NCBI GenBank assembly: GCA_037975125.1
Contig: CM075851.1
Coordinates: 76,201,349 to 76,265,348 of the forward strand
Reading direction: 5' to 3'
Length of the DNA stretch: 64,000 nucleotides
From: Latrodectus hesperus
Taxonomy: Eukaryota > Arthropoda > Arachnida > Araneae > Theridiidae
Of this stretch, positions 48,151-57,805 are shown one piece after another. The position numbers and the translations under genes are program-made. How positions within the stretch are numbered: the stretch's first letter is position 1; every line of letters begins with the position of its first letter. Below the pieces are notes generated by a model. It was not told the DNA's origin, did no database searches, and saw only the letters and a program-made list of their open reading frames with translations.

Positions 48151-50099
48151 TTCGGATATTTGTAATACAGCTAATCAATATTAAATCTATTTAAATAAAA
48201 ATAATAATATCTGATTAATAAGAAAAAATATTTGCATGATTATTTTCAATATATATATTCATAGATTAGGTCAATAACTAAAAAAAATTTGTATTTTGAA
48301 AAATAATAATTTCTAATCACGGAAAATATTGAAAAAAACTAAATTTTCTTCATTTTTTAGAACTTTTTGGAAATGTAATTTCAAAGTCATAAAAGGAAGC
48401 ACAATTTAAATAAATTTTATCATCTCAGTCATGATTTATTTTACTCAACAAATAAATCATGATAGCGAAATGAAAATTTAAATAAATCATAACTGCGTTA
48501 TCATTCTGAGTTCTAATATAGATCTAACGATTTAAGATCTATGAGTATGCCTATGTTAAGATTTGAATATTCTTCATAATATAATAATACATAAATAAAA
48601 CTATCATTAATACAAAAAAATAATATTTTAGTGTTAATATAATTTATAATCAAATGCAAAATATTGTAGATATATTACAATAGGCTACGATTTTTCAAAC
48701 TGCACTATAAATGGAATGATAAATAATTATAAGATATACTAAAATAGAGGGAGTGTATCCCAAAATCATATTTTGATATAGGATTCGAAATTATTTTAAA
48801 TTTAGTACTAAAAACGATTCGGAAATTAATTAAAATTCAACAGGAATATTTTCTATCGCTAAAATTTAAACAAAAGGAAAGACAGTAGTACTATGTATTT
48901 CCCATAATAATTAGTAAGTGTAAATTATTTTATATACGTCAAATAAAGCAATAATTTACACATATTCGCAAAGTGTTAATTATTGTATTTCTTGACATTC
49001 ATTTTGTAAATTTTTGTTTTATTTTAAAACGCTAACAACAATATTACACAAAAATGTAGTTTAATTTCCCCTTTGTTTCTCTGCAGAAGTAGAATACTTT
49101 CAAATTCTTCTTAGGCATTTGACGATCATCAGCTGTACTTCTAGATGCTTTGTAGGATAATTTAATCTGAATACAAAAATGTTATTAAGTAACTTAAGCG
49201 ACAATGTGATGTCAGAAATTACATGAAATAAATCTTTGATTACATTAGACTTCTGGCACTAATAATAAAAATAACATAGCATTAGCAAATCTTTATTTAT
49301 CAGATCTTTTTTTGACCTATCGTTTTCAAGAAGGAAGGTCACAGTTTGATATCAGCCCCTACTGAACAGCGCGTGGTGGTTGTTGACATTTTGCACGTAT
49401 GATTTTTAAATAGGTAACTCAGGAATTTTTCAAGTTTTTTCTTTTGCAACACTTAAATTTGGTCTACCGCTCCTGTAAATATGGCCAACTCCAGAAAAGC
49501 AAAATGAAATGGATGCCAAAAAACACAAACAGCTTTCATCTATTAGTTTATTTATTAAGAAGTATCAAATATTTATATGTTAAAGAAGTTTATAAATTTG
49601 TTATGATAGTTTCTAAAAAATGTGTTTTCATAGAGCCACAAAACGTTTTGTTATACATCATAAGTTTAAATTTCTAGCTTAAAACTCTCATTACAGAAAA
49701 GTGCGTGCAAAAAATAGTTTTTTTTTTGTAAAGGAATGAAATTAATTGTTAACACTCTAAAATCAATGAACCCCAACCCTTGATTAACAATCTTTAAAAA
49801 TAAGAAAACAAAAGTACATGTGTGTGGGAAAATTTACATGCAAATTATTTTTTGCTGAAGCAAACGGAGCGTTTCTTTAAAAATTATTTGCTTAGCTTAC
49901 AGATGTTAACCGTATCCTATGGCATTTCAATAAACAAAAGATTAATTGACAAAAGTCAAGTTATATTGTTGTTTTTTTCTTTCTCTTTTCTCTTAAATTC
50001 AATCTCAATTCTAAGAATGTTTGGAAAATAGATATACAAAATAATAAAAATTCAAGGTGAAAATATCTTTTTTAATGCCCGGCCACTATATATTAATTA
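48151..50099. other. AT-rich stretch, nothing recognised
   Basis: A small GC-raised patch at 49310-49410 has no frame. The frames at 49444-49677 and 49822-50031 look like chance. Confidence 0.45.
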
Positions 50100-50249
50100 A
50101 TGTATCTACTACTATATATTAATTTTGAATTTCTTTTCTAATGACCTTACTTGTATAATTCCTTCATATTTAGATGAAAATATGAAGGAATTATACAAGT
50201 TAGGTCATTAGAAAAGAAAGTCAAAATTAATATATAGTTGTAGATACAT
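50100..50249. repeat. Very long hairpin, 72-bp arms, 6-nt loop
   Basis: 50100-50171 and 50178-50249 are inverted copies matching at 69 of 72 positions, with the loop AGATGA. The left arm begins ATGTATCTACTACTATATAT. The string CTATATATTAATT also occurs as a direct copy just left of the arm (about 50087-50099). No coding potential. Transcribed from either strand it would form a near-perfect dsRNA hairpin. Confidence 0.95.
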
Positions 50250-53237
50250 GCATTATTTAATTTATATTTTAAGTAATAATAATATTCTACAAAATTATTT
50301 GTTTTCATAGTGTAGCCAGTTTTATTTGTTTACCACATATAACTACTATTTTGTATAATTTATTTCACTTATATTATTATTAAATTTTTTTATCTCTCGT
50401 TAATTATTTAAGAAAAATTATGTTATAGTAAAATAAAGATAAGATATTGTAAATAGTAATAAAGTTAATTTAGTTACTGCATTTTTAATAGATTGTAACA
50501 TGCTATTCAATTTATTGAAAATAAAAGTAAAAATTTCAACTTATTGTTGTTGACATATATACTTGTATTTACGCTGCACATAATCCTTTTATTCTTTTTA
50601 CACTAAGGGTATATCTATAAATTTGAATTTGAGCGAAAAATAATTATTACATAAGTAGATATGAATTTTAACTTAAATATTAAGTTAATCGTACCACAAT
50701 GGAAATGTATTATAAACTATTCAAAATTACTAAAAAAATCCGAAAATAATAAGCTGTATTTGAAAAATGCAAAATCATGGTAATAAAAAACTTGGCCCTT
50801 CTTCATAAGAGAACCGGAAATAAAAGAAAAGGCTTTTTGAAATTATTTGTATAAAAATTATAAGGATGAAAAAGGCAGTTATTTCCAAAACTTAGAGCTC
50901 CTCCCAAAAAATAATGGATAATAAAGCCTATACAAGTAGAAAATTATATAAACGAATGTTGCAAATAATGATAAAATTGAAATGTGAACGGAAAATAATG
51001 CATTTATCGAGAAAATAAAGAAAAAACACTTCAGAAGTAATATAAAGATATTCAAATCAAATTTAAGAAATCAAAATGGGAAATTAAGTAAGAAATACAC
51101 ATAAATAATTAGGAAAGATTAAAAAGTATTGAGGAGACAATATTATTTCTAAATTAGGAATAAGAAATTTATAAGCAAACAAAGAAGTTAGGCACAAACA
51201 AAATTATTATTTCTGTAATATATTTTTTTAATAGAAATATGCTTGTTAATTATAATTTTGGTATTGAAATTAGGGAAATAAAATTTTTGCATTTAAATAT
51301 TTGAAAAATGTGTTTCTTTTCACTTTTCTTGATTAATTTAAAGAATGTAGAAAATATTTCAATTTTAAAATAATTTTTTGTCTTAATAAACCATGTGTAT
51401 AAATTTTCAACGCTCATTAGTTGAAACAAGAAAATAAATTTATATCATAGTTTTAATAATTATCATAGATATAAATAAAAACTTATAGTTTTAATAATTA
51501 GAACTATGACTTTAAAAGTACTTAATTATTAAATTAACCTAGGGCATATTTAAAAAATTCTAGATCAATTGGGGGAAAAAAGAATAACATTTATTCCTTG
51601 TGTGCGCTATCTTTTAATGTAAAGAATTATACTAATTAAAGTACATCATAGTGTATGTTCTTGGCATTGTAATTTTAATTTAATAAAGTACTTAAACTAT
51701 TTTTTCAATAATAAAATATCTACAATAGATATCTACAATATTTAATAAAGTAAGAATGTTTCTCTCGCTGTAATTCCATAGAAAGATTAGTAACAATAAA
51801 ATAATACCAGACATTTTATATAAAAGAATACAGCTTAAAATATTTCTGCTCATTAGACTGTTTTACTCGTGGCAGTAAATGCCTACTTTGCATATAAAAG
51901 CCTACTATATTATATTTTAATATTTACAGCTAAAATAAATGAAAAATAACACAATACCTGCCATCAACAAACCTTCTTTCACAATGCAAATTCTTTAAGA
52001 TTTAGAGTCGGAAAATGATTTTATGATTCTCATTTCTGAATGTTTCATTTTAATTTATTTTATCTTGCATTAAATACAGTATGTTAACATTTACGACCCT
52101 GGCGGTGACTACAGAACCTAAAAAGTGGGTAAAAAAATTAGCTACAAAAAATGAGCTAAGTAGTCAAAAATTTTTTTAAGTTACTACATTTCAGAATGTT
52201 TAGATTTTGTTTGCTATAAATGCTGCAGCAGCGGGTATGTTATTCAATTAAAAATCGTCTGCAAAGAATTTTTGACCACCTGAATGAAAGAAATAGACTT
52301 TTGTTCGTCTGGTTTGTTCTGGTTTTTACAGTAGACGCTTTTCACCTAAACAAAATTAATACAACTTTTCCGAAAGTAAAATTTCTATTTAAATAAATAT
52401 GTTTCTCTTCTTTTTAAAAAAAATATCCCCCTTTTTTTAAATGTCATCCCACTAGTGAAGACGAGTAAAAGTTACGAGTTGAATGACTTCGGTGGTATTT
52501 CGAATGTATTTGCTTAAAAATATGTTCTTAAAACAATTCAAAATCCGAACGTGTGAGTGCTTAGAAATATAACATGACGAAATAATATAAATAGGAAGCA
52601 ATTTTCTTCAAACAAAGAGTCTTTTAACTTAAAATACTTCTTTCACGAAGGAAATATTGCATAAATTGTATTTTTGTTTCTCATAGAAGAGAGAGCAGAG
52701 GAAGGAATAAGAAGTTAGCTGAAAAGAAATAATTTATTTTGATTCAGAAAATCTGAGCAAAAGTCATTTGGCCATTAGAAGTTAAAGAAACTTTTAAAAA
52801 AAACTCTTAATTCATTTGGCCTTTTAAAGTTTTCAAATTTTTTTATTATTTTCTGCCTTTAAAAATTGTTTACCTTTTTTCTCTCGCATTGAAGTTCATA
52901 TATTTTTAGAAGCGCTTTGATTTAAATTGAATTTGATAAAAGAGACAGACTTGATAGCGAATAATCATTATCAAATTAAGAAATTATTAGCTTATTTCAC
53001 TCAAAAGATTAGGGGAAGTGAAGAATACTATTAACTCATTATGCATTAAATAGAAGAATGTTTACAGTATCACAACATATTTAAAATTAAATAACATGTC
53101 TATGGAACCTACCGTATTGTTCAAAACGACCGAAGGAAAAATATTTATAACCTAATATTATAAAAATTATATTAATAAATGATAGAAGTTCACTAATTGC
53201 GTGAACGCTTATGTGTAAGAAACAGTAATAGAAACTA
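50250..53237. other. AT-rich stretch left of the Tc1 element
   Basis: No gene supported. A duplicated ATAGTTTTAATAATTA lies at about 51449 and 51486. Confidence 0.5.
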
Positions 53238-53270
53238 CACTACTGGCCATTAAAATTGCTACACCAGGAA
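53238..53270 (+). repeat. Left terminal inverted repeat of Tc1 element
   Basis: It starts CACTACTGGCCATTAAAATT and continues GCTACACCAGGAA. It matches the right end except at the 6th base and one base near the inner end. Confidence 0.95.
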
Positions 53271-53460
53271 AGCGGCACGCCACACACGTGAAATTTGCAT
53301 GACAGGTAGAACTTGCTGTGATATGCAAATGATTAGATTTTCAGCGCATTCATACAAAGCAGGCGACATCTACAATGTGTATAAAACCAGAAATTTGACA
53401 GCAGTTTTCTCATACTCAATTTCCGTTTCAACGTTGTTTTCGGCAAAGAAAGTTGTTGTA

Positions 53461-54486
53461 ATGCCTCGTGTAAGAAGAAGAAATGCCTATCAGCACGTGT
53501 CTGACTTTGATCGAGGAAGGATTATAGCCTACCGGGATTGCGGTTTATCGTACCGCAATATTGCTGCTCGCGTCGGTCGAGACCCCCATGACTGTTAGCA
53601 GAATATGGAATCGATGGGTTCAGGCTAATCATATGGAACGTCATGCAGGATCTCAGCGACCCCCCATTACTAACAGCAGAGAAGACAGACATCTTATCCG
53701 CATGGTCACAAGGGATCGTACAGCCACGTCACGAACCCTGAGTCGAAAAATGGAGTCATTTGCAAGGCAACAAGTTCGACGACGTTTGCAGCAGCATAGA
53801 TTGTCTGCACGGCGACCATAGCTTCGGCTACCATTGACGCTGCGTCACAGACAGGAGCGCCTTCAATGGTGTGATCAGCGACGAACCTGGACGCGGGAAT
53901 GGCATCACGTCATCTTTACAGATGAATCTCGGTTCTGTATACCCGACCATGATTGCCGCATCCGTGTTTGGAGGCATTGTGGAGAACGCGCATTGCCAGG
54001 TTGCATTGGACATCGCCATACTGGCCCATCTGTTGGAGTGATGGTATGGGTGCCAATGGATACACGTCTCGATCACCTCTTGTTCGCATTACCGGCACTT
54101 TGAACAGCAACCATTACATTTCCGATGTGTTAAGGCCCGAGGCTCTGCCCTATCTTCGAGGCCTCCCTAATGCTTTTTTTCAACGGGATAATGCACGACC
54201 GCATGTTGCCTGTACTGTTCTGAACTTCCTTGATACAGAACAGGTTCGACTGTTACCCTGACCAGCACGTTCTCCTGATCTGTCACCAATTGAGAACGTG
54301 TGGTCAATGTTTGCCGAGCGATTGGGACGCCATCACTCACCATCCACTACTGTCGATGAACTGTGTCATAGTGTTGAAGCTGCATGGACTGAGATCCCCG
54401 TACATGCCATACAATCTCTGTTTGACTCCATGCCTAGGCGGATAAATGCTGTTATTGCAGCCAGAGGTGGCTGCTCTGGGTACTGA
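53461..54486 (+). pseudogene. Tc1-type transposase pseudogene (DD34E)
   Basis: It starts at ATG 53461 (MPRVRRRNAYQHVSDFDRGR), followed by a helix-turn-helix DNA-binding part (IIAYRDCGLSYRNIAARVGR, then MTVSRIWNRW). The catalytic triad is visible: Asp 53921-53923 in FTDESRF, Asp 54187-54189 in RDNARPHVA, and Glu 54292-54294 in SPIENVW. The last two are separated by 34 residues, the DD34E spacing of Tc1. It ends MPRRINAVIAARGGCSGY with a stop at 54484-54486. Lesions: an extra C in the run 53583-53587 (frameshift), a TAG at 53819-53821 where the family has Trp, a lost G near 54048-54050 (frameshift back) and a TGA at 54259-54261, again at a family Trp. A few residues also seem missing between RQQV and RRRLQQ. 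The four large lesions are seen directly; the missing residues are judged from memory of the family. Confidence 0.95.
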
Positions 54487-54588
54487 TTTCTCAAGATATA
54501 TACATCCTAATTTCCAGTAAATCTAATCACTTGTTTTTTCCACTATAATGAATGTGTCCAATAAATATCGTTCTGTTATTTGCATTCC

Positions 54589-54621
54589 TTCTTGGTGTAG
54601 CAATTTTAATGGCCAATAGTG
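54589..54621 (-). repeat. Right terminal inverted repeat of Tc1 element
   Basis: Read on the minus strand it starts CACTATTGGCCATTAAAATT and continues GCTACACCAAGAA. Confidence 0.95.
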
Positions 54622-54921
54622 TAGTTTAGGACAAGACAGTTTATAATGCAACGACTTATTTTTAGTGTCCAGAAGTCACAGGTTTGATGTTTGACTTCGT
54701 CAAAGAATATCGGGATGAGAGGCCTAATGCATGTTAAAATGTGGGGCAATCGAGAAAAATATGAAAAACACAAGAAATGAAAATTTTGACAGTAGGTTGC
54801 CTAATCAAGTATCGATAGCCTGATTGTGGTCAAGCATATGAAATAATTGACTCAGGTGAAAGATGCGTGTTTTCTTGTGACCTTGAGGTAGCGTGTTCTA
54901 TGTTTGGCACAATTGAAAATA
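54622..54921. other. Flank right of the Tc1 element
   Basis: No gene. CACAGGTTTGATG (about 54680) and CTTGAGGTAGCGTG (about 54883) are weakly tRNA-box-like and may belong to degraded SINE sequence. Confidence 0.35.
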
Positions 54922-55070
54922 GTCTGCTGAGAGACTTATCCACGTTAAATATTCAGTGGATATCATGTTCATTCGCTGGTGTGGAGTTATGTGAAAGAGA
55001 GAGGTCTAGGTGCTAGCTTAGTTATCGACTTTGTAACGTGATTATGATTTAAAATTACGATGCAACTTGC
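54922..55070 (+). repeat. Diverged SINE relative of the 43.5 kb element
   Basis: It aligns with 43540-43680 along its length: shared (T)TATCCACGTTAA near the start, CGCTGGTGTGG against CGCGGGTGTGG, GGTGCTAGCTTAG against GGTGCCAGCTCAG, and GATTATGATTTAAAATTACG against GATTGTGGTTCAAAATTACG. Many substitutions and no visible target duplication make it an old copy. Confidence 0.7.
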
Positions 55071-55369
55071 AACGTTGAATAGCTTCATATTTCTGAACAT
55101 GACTAGCCAGAATCATAATATAATCAATAATAGGATATAAATGTCTGATCCTTTTTCGCTGGTTAACAAGATTTAAATTTATAATTATTGTTCTGATATA
55201 AATTTTTGAACACAATAAACGGATTCCTTCTTCTTGATTAATGAATCCAAACCAAAAATAAGAAAAAAATAATCAATTACTATGAACGTCAAGTGCTTAA
55301 CTGGAAAATATATTTTGATAAAAATATTTATATGAAAAAAATATATTAATTTTTTTATTGTTGATGTGA
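55071..55369. other. AT-rich stretch, nothing recognised
   Basis: No supported feature. Confidence 0.5.
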
Positions 55370-55433
55370 GACTTAATTAGGTGTGGTTGTTTGCATTTCG
55401 TTTCTCATCTGACGATTCCATGTTTGAATCCCG
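55370..55433 (+). repeat. tRNA-like B-box relic
   Basis: CCATGTTTGAATCCCGG (55418-55434) matches a tRNA T-arm, with TTTGAAT as its loop. TTTCTCATCTGACGATT upstream is in the place of an anticodon region. Probably a SINE head relic rather than a functional tRNA, since no acceptor stem closes. Confidence 0.4.
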
Positions 55434-55840
55434 GAAAAAATTTCAGATATATCATCAGTATTTAGCAATTTTTACTATAAAGCTTAAATGGCATCTGAAA
55501 AGCGAGTGATTTAGCTTCGTTTCAACACCATACGTTTTTCTTTCTCGTTTGCGAATATGTGCATCAAAACTTACATTAAATTCTAGATTAATTCTAATGT
55601 GCAAAAAACGATTTCATTGTGATAAACTAAATCAAGCGATTTTCATAGCTTACATTAAAATGTACATATACCCTATCAGAAGTTTGAGAAGATGTCCTTA
55701 AAATATTCCCAGACATTAGTAGAAAAAGGTTAGTATTGTATTTATGTAAATTTCAGTAGGTTGCTAGGCATTCTTACAGAATTTCTCTTATCTCATTTAT
55801 CTAGCTGTTTTTGCTTCAGAAACAGGCGATGCATTTCTCT
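55434..55840. other. AT-rich stretch, nothing recognised
   Basis: No supported feature. Confidence 0.5.
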
Positions 55841-56060
55841 GGGGGGTGTAAAATGGGGTGAGGCAAATGCATTTTTTGATCTAGAAGATCAAGAGTTTGA
55901 TTTTCTTACTCGTTAGGGCAAGTTTTATTCTTTTTTACTCTCATAAGTTTTTCTCGGTTTTGGAATCGATCATGCCTAAGTTGCAGCTCACTAGGGTGTT
56001 GTCTAGACATTTCAAGGTCACGGAGGACACCTATGGTTGCTGAAGACGAGAGTTAACTTG
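55841..56060 (+). repeat. Possible tRNA-like SINE relic with nuclear-receptor motif
   Basis: GGGGTGAGGCAAATGC (about 55854) and GATCAAGAGTTTGATTTTCTT (about 55887-55907) resemble A- and B-box regions, with a T-arm-like AAGAG-TTTGATT-TTCTT. A GC-raised tail follows, containing TCAAGGTCA (56012-56020), an FTZ-F1/ERR-type site. Highly decayed. Confidence 0.3.
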
Positions 56061-57539
56061 GCTTTTCACTAATAAGAGATTCACACCTAACTATTCACTT
56101 TAAGAGCACTTATTTGAATCAAAACAATCTGTTAAAATCATTTTATTACATAATAACACATCTTGCCAGAAAGGCGTTAACAAGTGCACAAACCTTGCAG
56201 TTAAAAATATGCTGAATTGCAAAATTGAGTTCTGATTCATTTTTCTAACTCCTGTAAAATTCCCTCTTTAAAACCTTTAATATTCGAGAAGTTGATAAAT
56301 ATAATTTTAAAATACGTAAACTAAGGCTAGGAATGCATGAAAATTTATTTTTGTTGCAGCAATTATAATCATAAAACTAATAATTATAATTTTAAATATA
56401 TTTCTAGAATTTTTTCTGAAATTAGATTATTTGACTGCACTTCAAATATTGATAAAATAAATTAATCAAATCCAAGAGCTTACATATATAATATTCACGA
56501 TAATTCCCCTATATTGAGTATTATATAAATTTAGATTGCTATACTTTCAAATAAAATATCAACTTGACATGTTGGAATAAATAAAAAGTGTCATCAATTG
56601 GCTCATTCTAATTGAAACAAACATTTTAAACTAAATCTAAATTTACACATTAGAAATGTATGTTTTATTTATAATGTATGTGTGTAAAGTAAATGTTTTT
56701 TGTTAATAATGTTGTTGAGTGATTTACACTTATTTCTAGCAAGTCTTTGGCTGTTTCTATAGAAATGCACCAAAGATTCTGCGACATCCTTTAAATTATT
56801 ATATGTATATCGAAAGAAAAACTATTTTTTCTGATTAATAATACAGTATTTACTCACATTTATGATATTTTATTTTTTTTCAATTACTTCCAAAATGTCT
56901 ACTGTTGTTTCGCATCAAAATTACACTATTAAAATATAAAAAAAAACATTGGTTGTGTTTTCGAGGAATAAAATAAAACGAAAAAGCAATTTTTATTCAA
57001 AAACAGACAAGAAAAATTTATCCTCTACGCAGTTAATCTTTCAGATCTAAACTGCATTAGTTTCGCTCCATGACTCATACGATTTAAAACTATCAATCCA
57101 GAAGACATTCAGATGTTTCAAAGGGTAAATGAACCACAAGAGCAGCAGCGACACAGACATAGTAATTTCATGAATATTCAATTACCAAAATTAGAAACTA
57201 CAATTACACATTGCAGCATTATACCTAATTAAATATAATTACTTTTTGAAGCAAAAGCAAGTTACTAATTACTCGATTCTTAGAGGAAAAACTAACGCGT
57301 GTAATGTAGTCTCCTCAAGACTTGCTCTCAAGTTATTCTAAAACAAAAAGTACAATCATTAACTTTTATTTTTGACACAACGCTTCCGAAAGTTGGAGCT
57401 GTCTTTGAAATAAGGACAAGTCAAAGAAAAGTTAGAGGGAATAAGACAGCCTATTCTTTTGCAAGCATCTACCCCTGCAGTTACAGACACCTCTATTTAA
57501 AGATCTAGTTTAGAGCTAAGCTGAACCACTAATGGTAGA
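56061..57539. other. AT-rich stretch with a GC-raised part at 57040-57520
   Basis: No exon recognised. The part from 57040 to 57520 has more even composition and ACGCGTGTAATG-like CpGs; possible regulatory sequence. Confidence 0.4.
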
Positions 57540-57551
57540 CATCGAATTACA

Positions 57552-57632
57552 TTTTGACATACGTCAAAACAATCATAAATTTTTTTCAATTATTTATTCT
57601 AACAAGTGGTGTAAACACCGAGCTGTTTACAC
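57552..57632. repeat. Two short perfect palindromes with transcription-factor-like cores
   Basis: TTTTGAC-ATAC-GTCAAAA (57552-57569) and GTGTAAACA-CCGAGC-TGTTTACAC (57609-57632). The second has two inverted copies of the forkhead core GTAAACA. Confidence 0.7.
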
Positions 57633-57805
57633 AAACGGATAGTAACATCAGATGCAGAGCTGGCAGTATTACATGTGTCAGTGGTAACGGAGAACCCATT
57701 GCTTTTGGCCATTGTTCCAAAGTTGTACATTGTTTCAGAGTAGTTTTTTTCCTTTTCTCTAAGACACGCGGAAGAAGTACAGGAGGAGTAGGTCAATAGT
57801 TTCAA
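57633..57805. other. GC-raised block with open frames on both strands
   Basis: The plus frame 57554-57799 and the minus frame 57599-57805 overlap here. Both are protein-like in part (for example minus MYNFGTMAKSNGFSVTTDTC), but no family or splice context is recognised. It may be a decayed repeat or a regulatory element. Confidence 0.25.

Larger units (their letters stand above)
53238..54621 (+). mobile_element. Full-length Tc1-type DNA transposon (defective)
   Basis: A 1384-bp element bounded by inverted repeats of about 33 bp and flanked by TA on both sides (53236-53237 and 54622-54623), the hallmark target duplication of the Tc1/mariner superfamily. Termini begin CACTACTGGCC (left) and CACTATTGGCC (right, reverse complement), then both continue ATTAAAATTGCTACACCA. 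The transposase gene lies inside with about 220 bp of 5' and 135 bp of 3' non-coding DNA, a normal layout. The cut-and-paste enzyme is disabled, so the copy could move only if supplied in trans. The intact ends suggest a fairly recent arrival compared with the other relics. Confidence 0.96.

Noticed and set aside
49310..49410. tRNA-like patch (GTTTGATATCAGCC)
   Set aside because: The B-box similarity is too low and no A box lies at proper spacing.
53299..53460. Upstream in-frame extension of the Tc1 transposase (from about 53299)
   Set aside because: The family start is the MPRVRRR methionine at 53461. The upstream residues correspond to the element's 5' non-coding region.
53828..54110. Minus-strand open frames inside the Tc1 element
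   Set aside because: They are antisense shadows of the conserved transposase codons.
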